NCBI GenBank assembly: GCA_914767715.1
Contig: OU612070.1
Location: forward strand, 27,826,025 to 27,890,024
Length of the DNA: 64,000 nt
Origin: Membranipora membranacea
Lineage: Eukaryota; Bryozoa; Gymnolaemata; Cheilostomatida; Membraniporidae
Reading direction: 5' to 3'
Of the stretch, positions 1 through 10,277 are shown one piece after another. Position numbers and translations under genes: made by a program. Numbering within the stretch: position 1 is the first letter of the stretch; the number at the start of each line of letters is the position of its first letter. The notes beneath the pieces are model-generated. The model was not told where the DNA came from and ran no database searches. It saw only the letters and a list, made by a program, of their open reading frames with translations.

Positions 1-127
1 TTTATGATAGGGGCATCCACCAAAGCCTTGGTGAGGGCACTAGGCATTGATTTTGAACCAAATGAAACTTTTGCGTCGGGGAAGGGGTATGATAAGACGG
101 TCGATCATGCAGTCATCCAGAGGCAGG
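1..127 (+). CDS. Possible partial coding exon, unidentified
   Basis: The first 127 bases are open in one frame. They read as a protein-like stretch (about 42 residues, containing ALVRALGIDFEPNETF) before the composition changes to low-complexity AT-rich sequence after the CAG at 125-127. No GT donor follows that CAG, and the left edge is cut by the window. I do not recognise the sequence. It may be the end of an exon of a gene to the left or a transposon relic. The frame stays open to 270, but the part after 127 does not look like protein. Confidence 0.22.
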
Positions 128-270
128 CTATAAACTTAATATTGATTTTGCCAAGCTATCTTCAAATCAAACATATGTCAAGTGAACAATTGCATTGGAA
201 TTATCTAAAAACAAATCCTTTTTGTATATTCCCAAATTTTGAATCAACATCACTACTCAAATTGAAATAA

Positions 271-860
271 ATGCCTCATGAATACAAAGGAAAATCCAAC
301 CATTCATGGTTTTTTCCTGATATATTTCTGCACCAGATTTGGCGTAGTAATATAAGTCTCTAAACTCCAGTCATTTGAGTGTATTTTACAATAGTTCACA
401 GGCTGGCTTGTTAATTCATGTCTGTTATCATAGAACTTGCCTTCTCTAGTGCTTGAAATTCATGTCAAAGCTTGATACTACCATAAATTTTCACAAGTTA
501 ATTTTAGTGGGACTACTTTGCGCTGCCAATTTTGGTTTGATACAAATAAATAGTTGTGAGGCGTCTGAGCCAGATTCTCTCAGTTATTGACAGCTCCTAT
601 TCCTTTGCATGGGCACCGGTGGCTTAAATTTTATGAATTGCCATCACAATATTAAGAAATTAGATTAAATATAATTAAGGGTTTGGAAATTGCTAAGGAA
701 TGGCTACAATTAGAATGAAAAATCAAGGAAATCGGACCAGTAGTTCTCAAGTTAGTATCTTAGGCGAGGCACGACCTTAAACACAGGATACTCTGAGGAA
801 ACTATTATTCCGAAACTTAATCTAATCAGTAATTCCAAATGATACTATCTATGATTCAAA
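271..860. other. No recognisable feature
   Basis: AT-rich non-coding sequence. I see no long frame, repeat family or RNA gene in it. Confidence 0.5.
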
Positions 861-863
861 CTA

Positions 864-1000
864 GATATGAGCACAGCCGCTAATTACCTGCGTTTAACTG
901 TGGATCACAATGATTTCCGACTTGATATGAGCACAGTGTGCGAATTACCTGCGTTTAACTGTGGGTCACAATAATTTCCGATTCGATATGAGCACTTTCT
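864..1000. repeat. Short tandem repeat, about 60-bp unit
   Basis: Three copies of a unit beginning GATATGAGCAC start at 864, 924 and 985, giving units of 60 and 61 bp with the third incomplete. The shared core includes ATTACCTGCGTTTAACTGTG. Copies differ by point changes and a one-base indel. The array is non-coding. Confidence 0.7.
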
Positions 1001-1289
1001 CTGCTTTCTTGCGAGTCAGTAATCACAATAATAAAACCTGCTAAAGTTACTCTGAATCCTGTTTCGGGGTGTTGTTATAGTAACAATTAATCACAGCTTA
1101 CTCCAGTAGATTATTGAGTGTACTTTATGAACTCTAAATAAATTAGACCTAACGCTTGAACACCAGCGTACTGTCAATTTACAAAAGGAAAATAACAACA
1201 ACTGTTTATTGATGAGAGATATACTTTATTTACTTCAATGACTTATAATATATATATATATGTATTACTTACTCATTATAGAAAATTGT

Positions 1290-1385
1290 CAAGGCTCCAA
1301 TGAGGATCGAACCTGGGTTCTTGTGGCACCAGTCGTAACCTCTACTTCTCTGAGTATCAGAAGTCTGGACGCTGCCTGAAGGTTA
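1290..1385 (-). repeat. Probable tRNA-derived SINE fragment
   Basis: Read on the minus strand, the segment has a good RNA polymerase III B box (GGTTCGATCCT, near 1306-1316) preceded by a tRNA-like stretch with CTCAGAG...AGTAGAGG in the A-box position. It does not fold into a full tRNA cloverleaf by eye, so I call it a degenerate SINE head, not a tRNA gene. Confidence 0.4.
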
Positions 1386-2044
1386 CTAAGATCTCAGAGT
1401 AATAGTTACTGTATATTATATATATCTCATTATTTAAGTCAGACCTGTAGTACAGACAACAGTATCATGTTGATTCAGTAAAAGTTAAATTGATAGAAAT
1501 AATAGTTGATATTTGTATATATTCAGTAATAGGATAAATAAGTCAACTATCTCTGTCTATAATCTAATCATACATAAAAAAATCAATCCTAATTCTGACA
1601 TCTGAAGAAACAATCCTCATCTACCGCTGAGAATCTCCTGACATAGACATCTGTAGAAAAGTATCATATCATACATTGAAGCTAATAGATAGATTTGACT
1701 ATAAAATAGTCACAATCTTCAGATGTAGCAGATGCACAAACTTTGTTATTTCTGATTGACATGATATTTGGGCTTATCTAGCAGCTGCCAGTCCCAAGTT
1801 TTTTTATCATAAATTCAGCAAATAAACGAATTCAAATCAAGTTTGTTTATTTTGTCTGCTACATGCCTGTATCGTAATTTTTATCTTTGAACTTCAGTTT
1901 TTTTAATCAGTGTATTACTAGTGTTGTATTCAGGGTCGAGTCAGGTCGGGTTTCAGGTTTCTGTGGTCGGGTCATGTTAGGGTCAAGTCGGGTCAGAGGT
2001 CTACATCCTTACGGGTCTCAACTACTAGAGTCAATGACTATGAC

Positions 2045-3740
2045 ATGACACTCCCGCTGTTCCCTGTCCACAGCAATTCAAGCGTGAAAACGAGTGTTTG
2101 TCATTTTAGGATGCTGTGCTCGCTTGCTCTGTTTATATAATTACAATGTAGAAATGATTTATTTCTGCAGACATAGCCTTACTTATTTCAGATTTGCCTG
2201 AGAATGGTTCATGCAATTCTCTTGATTTTTGTACATGTGTTACCAGAACATATGGGCCACAGTCTAGGCATTTATTCATGTAGTCAGTCAATGGATTTTG
2301 CAGATATATTTGATTTAGTGGCTAACATTCCTTTGTGAGAGGAGTAAGACAAGGTACACACAATACTAGATAGCCCTTATATCAAACAAAGTTTCCTATG
2401 ACCAACAGTCATTTTAAGCTGACCAAAGGAAGGTGTCAGATTTATGAAATTTGTCATTCACAAGCTGAAAACTAGATAAAAACAGCCCAAAAACAGCCTT
2501 TTTTTCTCCCTCCCCCTCCCCCTCCAACATAATCTTTCTGTGAACCATGAAAATAATCATTATTACCAATCACCTCAATCAAGATATTTACTTGAGAACA
2601 TTTGCTCCAATTTAAGAGGTAAATGTGGCTATAGAGACGGCCCAAAAAGTGTCCAGTTCATAGCGCCATATAGACATGTCTCTTCTATACATATGCTAAG
2701 CAAAAATTACCCAACCATCTGCATGAATGATGGGGCCTTTATTTTAGATTGAGCTTAGCGTTATAACATGAAAACTCAGGTCCATACTCTAGTTCTCAAC
2801 TACATCAGTGAAACTCCACCCATAATCTCAGCTATCATATAGTTAACCTACCAGGCGTTTAGTCGCTGGCAAAATAGTAAGTGGTAAGATCACAGTTGCA
2901 TTTATATCACCATCCCTTGGTAGTCAAACTATCGTTAGTCATGTTTCCCCTCAAACGCTATGATAAGGCCAATGTCACTTAGTTGATCCTACAGTGTACT
3001 TTATAGTTTTTTACCAAATCTTGCAATAAGATCCTACGATATCCTCTCGAGTAAGATCCATACTAACTCGATACTCAAAAATTTGAATTCATTTTCAAAG
3101 AAACTGATCTGTGCATTGACATAGGCTGCACTTACTCAGTAATATTGATAGTCCATGTTTAGATGTGCTGAGTAACTGTGGTGCACAAATGGACAAGATC
3201 TGATGCCACAAAACAGAAAGCTTCTCCAAGTCACCCACTGCTAACACATTTCAATACTACTCTCTAGGAGGCCGTCAAACTCATTTGGATTTTTTATCAC
3301 CCTGAAGACTGAAATAACACATTTATTTACATGGATCTACTTTAAGACATACAAATACTAGTTTTTGATGTAAAGAGAACTGTTTATCTGAGTAAGTTTT
3401 GTGTGTCAAAACATCTTAAAGTTTGTAAAGATTGCTAAAAAAAATCCTCAAAACTCAAAATCACTTGTTAGTAATCATCACATGATTTTGATTTTTACAT
3501 CATTGAGATGCCTGAAATGTCTAGATCAAAATAATTATTTTTATTTGAAGTTTCAGTGAAATTTGGAAATACATAATTTTCATGAAAAACAAACAGGCTA
3601 CCTGTGTAAATTTTGAATTTCCTATCGAAATTCTATTGAAAGCCACTAATCATAAAGCTCATAATTGAAGCGTAACACTCGTTTTCATGCGGCCGCTTGC
3701 CTATTCAACTGAAGACCGTAGTTTGATAGGAGTGTCATAT
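2045..3740. repeat. Inverted repeat nested inside hAT copy 1
   Basis: ATGACACTCC at 2045 matches GGAGTGTCAT ending at 3738. Further in, AGCGTGAAAACGAGTGTT (2085-2102) mirrors AACACTCGTTTTCATGC (about 3674-3690). The arms are about 60 bp and imperfect. They may be the ends of a separate element inserted in the hAT, or subterminal repeats of the hAT itself. No clear target duplication was found. Confidence 0.45.
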
Positions 3741-3783
3741 CTTAGTATTTATAATCTTGGCTAGAGTGATGGTCAAAATACTG

Positions 3784-3840
3784 CGTGCAACCTGAGACCT
3801 AGTGCACTACAGTCCACGATCTTAACCACTATGCTATGGG
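3784..3840 (-). repeat. tRNA-like SINE remnant
   Basis: The minus strand reads CCCATAGCATAGTGGTTAAG, an A-box match (TAGCATAGTGG), with a weaker B-box position about 40 nt downstream (CTCAGGTTGCACGC). It lies inside hAT copy 1, so it was either carried by the element or inserted later. Confidence 0.4.
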
Positions 3841-4329
3841 TTTTAGGTGATGATTTCGGAAATAGAGACTATACGATCATAAAACATATAGCTACTAGTC
3901 ATGCTTTTGCTGTGATTATTATGAACAGCTTACAACACTACATAAAGCTTTCTTCAGACATTTATAATTCGATAAATACTTGACAGAATTTGATGAAACT
4001 TGGTCTCAACATAGTTCATTATGTCTAGATGATATATTGCAAACTGAATCAAACTTAGCATGTACTATTAGCTAATTGCATTAGTGATTAGTGGATGAAT
4101 ATCCATCATTCTTTTGAATTGTGATATCTGAAGACAGTGTAGGAGTAAGACATCGACTTATGAAGTCGTAATGTAAATCCATTTCACGACGCTCTTTTCG
4201 ACTCGACCCGACTTGTGCCCGAATTTAGGGAAATTTCAGTGGCTCGGCTCATTTTCATTTTTGCTGGCTCGATACAACACTATGTATTACCCTTAAAACT
4301 TATAGTTGCACAAAGATTTATAATATAAC

Positions 4330-4714
4330 TTAAAGGGCAACCAAGGTTTCGCAGCAATGCATTAATGGGTAGCAAATAATATGCTGGGCAGCATCAGCTT
4401 TGTGCACTACGCGATGCAAAACTCAAAGTAGTTGCTGTCTCAAAGCTGGGTAACACTTCAGTTTAGGGGAGGTTCCAAGACTTTGCTGTAATAATTATAG
4501 AGCACAGGCTAAATAATAACAGGAACAGGAAGCTGCTATGTGGTATTCTCTTTTAGCTGAGTTTGAGTACCTGATGGAAGAAATGTTTCACAAGAATTCT
4601 GGCTGAATAATCATCCGAATTATATTTTGTCTTTTTCCCTATGCAGAAGGTGCAATCTGCTATTAATCAATGGCCATCAAAGAGAAGTTGTTTGAAACCT
4701 TGGCTGCCCTTTAA
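4330..4714. mobile_element. TTAA-flanked MITE
   Basis: AGGGCAACCAAGGTTTC at 4334 is mirrored by GAAACCTTGGCTGCCCT ending at 4710, with one mismatch. TTAA lies immediately outside each end (4330-4333, 4711-4714). A TTAA duplication fits piggyBac- or Kolobok-type mobilisation. TA duplication (Tc1/mariner) cannot be excluded because the flanks also contain TA. The 377-bp interior is non-coding. The element sits about 40 bp downstream of the stop of the LRR-Ig-FN3 gene, where the rest of its transmembrane and cytoplasmic exons would be expected. Confidence 0.8.
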
Positions 4715-4753
4715 TCATTATTTATCTTTCTATAATAGATGGGTTTAATGCAT

Positions 4754-7509
4754 TCAAGCAGCTATAATGATTCCATATAAGCTATAGTCTGTGATCCCAC
4801 CACTTCCTTTCATAGATGTTTTAAGAGTGGTGAAGGTCTCGCACCTGTCACTGTCTGCTTGAGGTTGAGTTTCAAAAGCTAAACATAGTCTATAAGTTGT
4901 CTCACTCTGCAATAACAAAAATGAGAATAATAATAAAAAAGAAGTTGTCTGCTCGTGATATTATTATTTATGATAGGCACAGAGGAGGCTCGAGATGCTT
5001 CATATGTCATGAATTTATGGTTTAGTTATAATATATTAAGTTTTACAATCTGATATATAAATAATAATAAATACTTACGTTGAGTTCTGAGATTGTATAT
5101 CCACTCTGAGAATGACGAGATCGAGCGGACTGTTTGATTGCGTAAGACGTCTGATTGCTGGTCGTAACGTCGATCAGAATCGCTTTGTACTTCTTATAAG
5201 GGTCAGAAATCCTCCAAGAAAACTCAACAAAAACATATAATATAATAGAATATCCTGAATAAAACAGAAGCCTAGGTAGTGAATAGTATGTCGCCTACAA
5301 CCACTATCAGACAGATTTTAAGGCATTTCAATATTAATAATGAAATGCAACAAAATCAAGTTAATGTTTTTTTAGTTTTATCAGGGGTCTGCCATATAAA
5401 TGCACATCTTCTCCCCGGCTTAAAATTGATGAGACGGTAGCTATTGCTGGGCTACACAATATTAGGGGTGGAAAGACCTCTTGAGGTTGGAGTTGAAATT
5501 CGGATATTTGACCTCGGATCCAACCACAAACCGGGTCGGATATGTGTTGTCTGATCCGAGATGATACGTTTCTAATCAACACATTACACTTACTTAGCAA
5601 TAGCATCATTTATCTCACTGAAAATGACAAGGGAGGAAGTATGATAGTCATTAATTTGTAGTTCAGATAAGATAATTGAGTTTGGCTGAAAGCACTCAGT
5701 GGTGATCAGTAGGCATTCAATACCTGTCTCATTTTCATAGCTATCTATATATCGTTGCTGATTAAATTTGATGGATGTGTTTTTTTTCTGCTGAAATTGA
5801 TAGAAGCATCTTTACTCAGATCGTTGTGACATAAGACATAATTGTTTGTCCAATGATGTTCCTTGTAACAAAATGTCTAGTTTGATGAACTAAGTAATTA
5901 TCCTCTTCTGCTTTTTCAAAGTAGAAAGACAATTCCTATCTCTAATCACAACAGAGATTTGAGACATAGGAGGGCATAGGAGCAGGGAGTTTATTCAAAC
6001 TCAGTGATTTTTAACATCGGGGTTTGAGTGATCCTGGCAAATTGAGTGCCTATGCACAAATTCTCGTTGTCAAGAGATCTTAGCACTCATTAAATGATCT
6101 TTTCAAATAATCTGTTTGTGTGATCCTTGCGCTGTTTGAGTGATAAGTTGCTCCTGTAAAGAATTATATCCAAGCTGCTATGTGCAAATTTAAACAAGGG
6201 TAATGGTTCAGGGAAGAGATTGTTGACGGAGTTTATCCATGTATTCAATGACCTTAATTGTATATTATGGTGCTAAAGAAGAGCTGCTGTGACTGGTATA
6301 TTTAGCGCATTTACGCGTTATCCGGGTCCGGATCCGATCCAAGGTTGGGTTTATAGACCGATCCGATATCCGATCCGAGGTTGCCCAACCCTGATCCGTT
6401 CCACCACTACACAATATACATATTGTGTTTTATGGGATACTCGACAATATAAAACAGCGGACAAAATGCATTAATAGCAAAGGATAAATATAGAGTTAAA
6501 TTTCGTTATATCGCAGCTGACTATTAGATCATGATATATTATTTATAAAGTGTAATCAGACAGACTGGTCTACAAACAGAAACGTTTAAATACCATCTTT
6601 AAACAATGATATCATCTCAGAGAACTACAAGGCAATGAGAGACACCTCGGTCGGGGAGTGATGTCACAAATCTCTCACCGATCTTCAGGATGATGATCCT
6701 GGCGGAGTCCTTGATGATGGTTAGGTTGAATGTTTCATTAACGAATCCTGCTGTATTTTTAGCCACACACTGATAGACCCCTGAGTTAGCGGATCGGCTA
6801 TGAGTTATCTGTAGATCACCGTTAGTATCACTCTCAATGTTAGTACCAGATGGTACGGAGCGACCTCCGTATAACCATGATATCTCTGGTGTAGGATTCC
6901 CACCCACCTGGAGGGAGGGAAACACAATCAGGTATATTAATACATAGCTGTATACTGAGAATTCTGAGAAGTTTGTGATATGCACTCATATGTGAACGGT
7001 CAGAGTGAGATTAAGTTTAGTGCCCCATATGTCGGGACTTCTGTTTCACAAAACTCCATTGAAATTAAAATCTGTTAGATTGTGATTAAAAAGTAATAAA
7101 GACAAGAGAAAAATATATGAATATGATCTAAACATCTTTTCGTTTTTAATAAATTAGCAAAAATATTGTTATATAAAAGATAGATCGCTTACCCTACATC
7201 GTAGTGCTGCACCATTACTTTCATCTGCATCAGTAAGGTGTGGAGATTTATTTACGATAACAGGAGAACAGTATTTGGGTAAAGGAAGATTCTCCTCTCT
7301 ACACAGATTAGAGAGAGGTATGATATCCACCTCAGCTTCCACAGATTCATCTAACCAGTAAAGGTTACAATCACACAACAGAGGGTTACCTCCGACAGAC
7401 AGTGTCTCTACAGTAGAGTGATTGGTCCAGCTCTGAGATACGGTACTGAGAGCATTACCTCTCAGATCAATCTCTCTCAAACCAACAGCGCCACTGAAAG
7501 CTTCAGGAT
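4754..7509 (-). CDS. LRR-Ig-FN3 cell-surface receptor-like gene, 5' partial, truncated at 3' end
   Basis: Four minus-strand exons are visible. 7509-7193 holds a last leucine-rich repeat and LRR C-terminal cap (NPLLCDCNLYWL, later cysteines) running into the first strand of an Ig domain. 6907 to about 6640 holds the rest of an I-set Ig domain (W at ISWLYGG, then SGVYQCVAKN). 5222-5079 (FSWRISDPYKKYK...YTISELN) and 4906-4754 (TTYRLCLAFE...CETFTTL) together make an FN3 domain. Splice sites agree: the frame passes 7193/6907 in phase 0 and 5079/4906 in phase 0. The exact 3' end of the Ig exon is unclear: a GT lies after LPDRG near 6643, and the open frame stops at 6617. LRR-Ig-FN3 is the layout of neuronal-type adhesion receptors (LRFN, LRIT and similar). 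After the FN3 the frame enters DYSLYGIIIAA, which looks like the start of a membrane helix, then meets TGA at 4754, beside a MITE and a hAT. Upstream LRR exons were not found. It may be truncated or a pseudogene. Confidence 0.75.
5463..6409. mobile_element. Non-autonomous hAT-family DNA transposon (copy 2, different subfamily)
   Basis: The ends are TAGGGGTGGAA at 5463 and TTCCACCACTA ending at 6409, inverted with one mismatch. A perfect 8-bp direct duplication CACAATAT flanks them at 5455-5462 and 6410-6417. Subterminal GGATCCGAT/GATCCGA motifs occur at both ends. The 947-bp interior encodes nothing recognisable. It lies in the intron between the Ig and FN3 exons of the surrounding minus-strand gene. 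Its termini differ from those of the 1919-4282 element, so two hAT lineages were active here. Confidence 0.9.
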
Positions 7510-8739
7510 CTACATATCTCTCAGGTCAATCTCTGGATTATTATATTATTCTATGTTTACACAAAACAAAGTCAATAGCTTTGTGTTTCTTTGGCATAAC
7601 GAACAGTACAGAAACGTACCTCGTCCAACCGATGCAAAATTCGACCTCAGACCAAATTAGACAATCAAACTCTCGATCATACTCCCACATGAATAGTAGG
7701 CTATAATCCGTTTTTAGGCCTAGACTAGAGTATAGATGCTCTCATACTATGAGCATAAGATTATAGGGTATATACAAATATAATCCAATGTTCAGAACTG
7801 GGTTATAAAGACCTAAAGTCTATGTCAACCACCCCTCCTCCTTCCAACCTTTCTCAGCAAATATAACAATTTGTATAATTTGAATCTCTATCCCTGACAG
7901 ATATGGGAGAGCCAAGCCGTAGCCTGAAGGTTTTTGTGAGCGGAGATGTATGTGGAAAGTTTGATTCCCTCTTCAAACGCATAACATCAGTTCAGTCTAA
8001 GACAGGACAGTTGATCTGCATTTTTGTGTCGATAACTTCTTTGGAAAGGATATGAGTTAGTGGCTACCATATAAGAATGGAGAAAATTTGGTACCTGTTA
8101 CCACATATATACTTGGTACGTAGCACTTATACAATAATCACATTATTATATACTGTTAACAGTTTGCAAAGTGTTGTTGTTTTTATACGTTTCTAGTTTC
8201 TAGTCTTTTGTGGCTTTCATTCATTTTTTTGGTATCATTGGAATGCTCATAACACTGTGAGAAGCCATATAGGGACCTGGTGTGATTTATATTCTGAGAT
8301 TCAAATTCAAAAGTTTTTGTTGTCCTGCTGGGGTCTTACTAGGTATTATCTACCCTGCAGATAGCTCAAACAGAAGAGCAGAGGAGATACTAGACATTAG
8401 GCATGCGCAACAAAAGAAGATTGCTATCATCCATATCAATGCCTTATAATACTAGATCACAATGAACCTGGATCTTCCATATAACTCTCTGTTTATGCCA
8501 AGTTCTGCAGATATCTGACCAGTCAAAACTATACAATACGTAGAGAGTTATCCCCTTGAGAGAAAATATTGTGCCGACACCCAGTTCATGAATCATGTCC
8601 GATACCAAAACTACCGGCAATCAAACTACTTCTGATTTTATTTAATAGTTATATTGGGAAGACAAATAAGGCAATTTTGCTCTCTGCTGCTTCCAGTTAG
8701 CAATGTTGTTATCAGTTCTGCTCCTAATTTCTTTCCTAG
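7510..8739. other. No gene found; one LRR-like remnant near its left end
   Basis: Just upstream (minus strand) of the LRR exon, at about 7520-7545, the sequence PEIDLRDM can be read, echoing REIDLRGN of the exon. It is a duplicated LRR scrap within the intron. The rest to 8739 is AT-rich with no supported exon, so the missing LRR exons and signal peptide of the receptor gene are not identifiable here. Confidence 0.4.
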
Positions 8740-9027
8740 GAAATAACAAAGTACAAGGCGGCACTGAAGAGACTTTTTAAGTCACAAGGTAAAGCCGTAG
8801 TATTCTTTGAGAGGAACTTTAAGTCTTCTCACACACAAGTACAGTCTGTAGCCATACCTTAAGACAAGGCAGATCAGTGTTTGAGTGTATTCATGTCTCA
8901 TGCTGAGCTACGTAAGGCAGTGTGAGATCTCAAGTTCTCACAGCTCAGGAGATGACGGATAAAGAGAATGGAGCCAAGAGGATGGGAGCAGGTGATACCA
9001 GACGGTGTCAACCACTTCAAAATAATG

Positions 9028-9139
9028 TGTATAATTAAACCTTTTTATCAGACATAAATTAAAGTCCAATCTCCGTCTTTTTGGAGGGTTCAAACGCAAG
9101 CATTTAAATAATGTGTATAATTAAACCTTTTTATCAGAC
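9028..9139. repeat. Direct repeat pair in pseudogene intron
   Basis: A block of about 30 bp containing AATAATGTGTATAATTAAAC, followed by CTTTTTATCAGACA, occurs near 9023 and again near 9108, about 85 bp apart. It is a short tandem duplication within intron 1 of the CWF19L1-like copy. Confidence 0.6.
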
Positions 9140-9612
9140 AAAAAACCTAAATCAAATCTCCGCTTTTGTCAAGAGGATGGGCAAATGCTACCTCCGGTTT
9201 TTTGGCCATGCTCACCCGCCGTGATGAACCCCGGTGCATATAAAAACCGGGGGAACATCAAGGCAGGGCAGTTCTTTTTGGAGAGCCCTCAGCAGCATAT
9301 TACTCTGCAATATTTTGGTATTACTATTATTTTGGAGCGTATTACTATTTTGGAGCGTACTACGACTTACTGTTTTGGAGATGACCTATTCTGACCTTTT
9401 ACACAGGAAACTTTGACGGTATGATAGAGCATGGTTTATTTTTTACGATGACTGTTTAAACTTATTTCCACCATTTAATCAAAATAAAGTCTTATTTTAA
9501 TGTCGAAAGGCATCTCAACTATGAGTCATTAGTAAATTGAATTAATATCTGCTTGTAACAAAATTCTAAAGAACAATGTTGTGGATAAATTTGATTAGGT
9601 AAACAAAACACT

Positions 9613-9666
9613 TTTTGTATGGAGTTGCCTTCTTCCTCAACAGGAAGAAGTTAACTCCATACAAAA
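9613..9666. repeat. Near-perfect hairpin (54 nt) with GTTGCCTTC motif
   Basis: TTTTGTATGGAGTT pairs with AACTCCATACAAAA, and inside it TTCTTCCT pairs with AGGAAGAA around a 4-nt loop. Only a short internal mismatch breaks the stem. It belongs to a set of small hairpins in this window that share AGTTG(C/T)C(C/T)TC in the stem. Confidence 0.65.
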
Positions 9667-10277
9667 TAAACATGAGCAAAATGAATGGAATAGTGGTGTC
9701 TGTTCTGCTCGGGTATTCGGCCCCAAATGGGTCGAATATGCGACAGTAGACCTCGTGGAAATTCCTGATAGATCTGAACTCAAAGAGATAGTCCCTGCAG
9801 GTTTGTACAGATTATTTTTCATTCTATCTATCAATATTGATGTGTAGAGATTAGGTTAATTGAATTGACGTATGATAAAGATGTAGACTCCAAGGTCATC
9901 TTTGCTTAGCCTCTCTTGACAAATGCAGTAAACATATATTTCGGAGAGCTAGAACTTCTATATGCGTTTGTTACTGTCACCAGTTCACAACTGAGCCTGA
10001 CTATCTCACGCTCCATGTACAGCAGTCATCCCTTAAAACTTACTTATTTTAGGTAAGACATATTTCTATGCTGAGCTGCCAAACGGTGATAAGCTGTTTC
10101 ACAGAATACAGAAGAACTTCCCAATACAGTTTGGGAGAGAAGTGATGGCAGTGAGGAAATGCTAAAAAACCAGAATCTGTAGACTGGAGAAACTGTAAAT
10201 ACAGTAAAGAGCAAGACACATCTATGGCTAAACAGTTTCAATAAGCTTTTACACCTTTTGACTTTAATGCCATGTAA

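Larger units (their letters stand above)
1919..4282. mobile_element. Non-autonomous hAT-family DNA transposon (copy 1)
   Basis: The element starts TAGTGTTGTATT at 1919 and ends GATACAACACTA at 4282. These 12-bp ends are inverted repeats with one mismatch. They are flanked by a perfect 8-bp direct duplication, TGTATTAC, at 1911-1918 and 4283-4290, the hAT hallmark. Both ends carry GGGTCGAGTC/GACTCGACCC subterminal repeats, as many hAT elements do. The 2,364-bp interior has no transposase-like frame, so it depended on another copy for movement. It holds a second inverted repeat pair and a tRNA-like remnant. It lies 3' of the LRR-Ig-FN3 gene. Confidence 0.9.
8740..10277 (+). pseudogene. CWF19L1: CWF19L1-like (CwfJ C-terminal) gene fragment, broken
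   Basis: Three exons match the C-terminal half of CWF19-like protein 1, a DBR1-associated, spliceosome-linked HIT/CwfJ protein. Exon 8740-8911 reads KYKAALKRLFKSQGKAVVFF and ERNFKSSHTQVQ. Exon 9747-9800 reads LVEIPDRSELKEIVPAG. Exon 10053-10277 reads [19 protein letters not shown], then [11 protein letters not shown]. Both splice junctions are canonical and in phase (phase 1). The copy is disabled: an in-frame TAA at 8860-8862, two one-base shifts after GREVM in exon 3, and a further TAA inside the C-terminal motif before AFTPFDF. The upstream catalytic half is missing. Because introns are kept, it arose by segmental duplication and not retroposition. Few lesions suggest it is young. Confidence 0.85.

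Noticed and set aside
1290-1385. tRNA gene on the minus strand
   Set aside because: Only the B box is good. No cloverleaf could be drawn.
5361-5609. Minus-strand frame at the left end of hAT copy 2
   Set aside because: It crosses the transposon boundary at 5463, so it cannot be an old gene, and it shows no domain.
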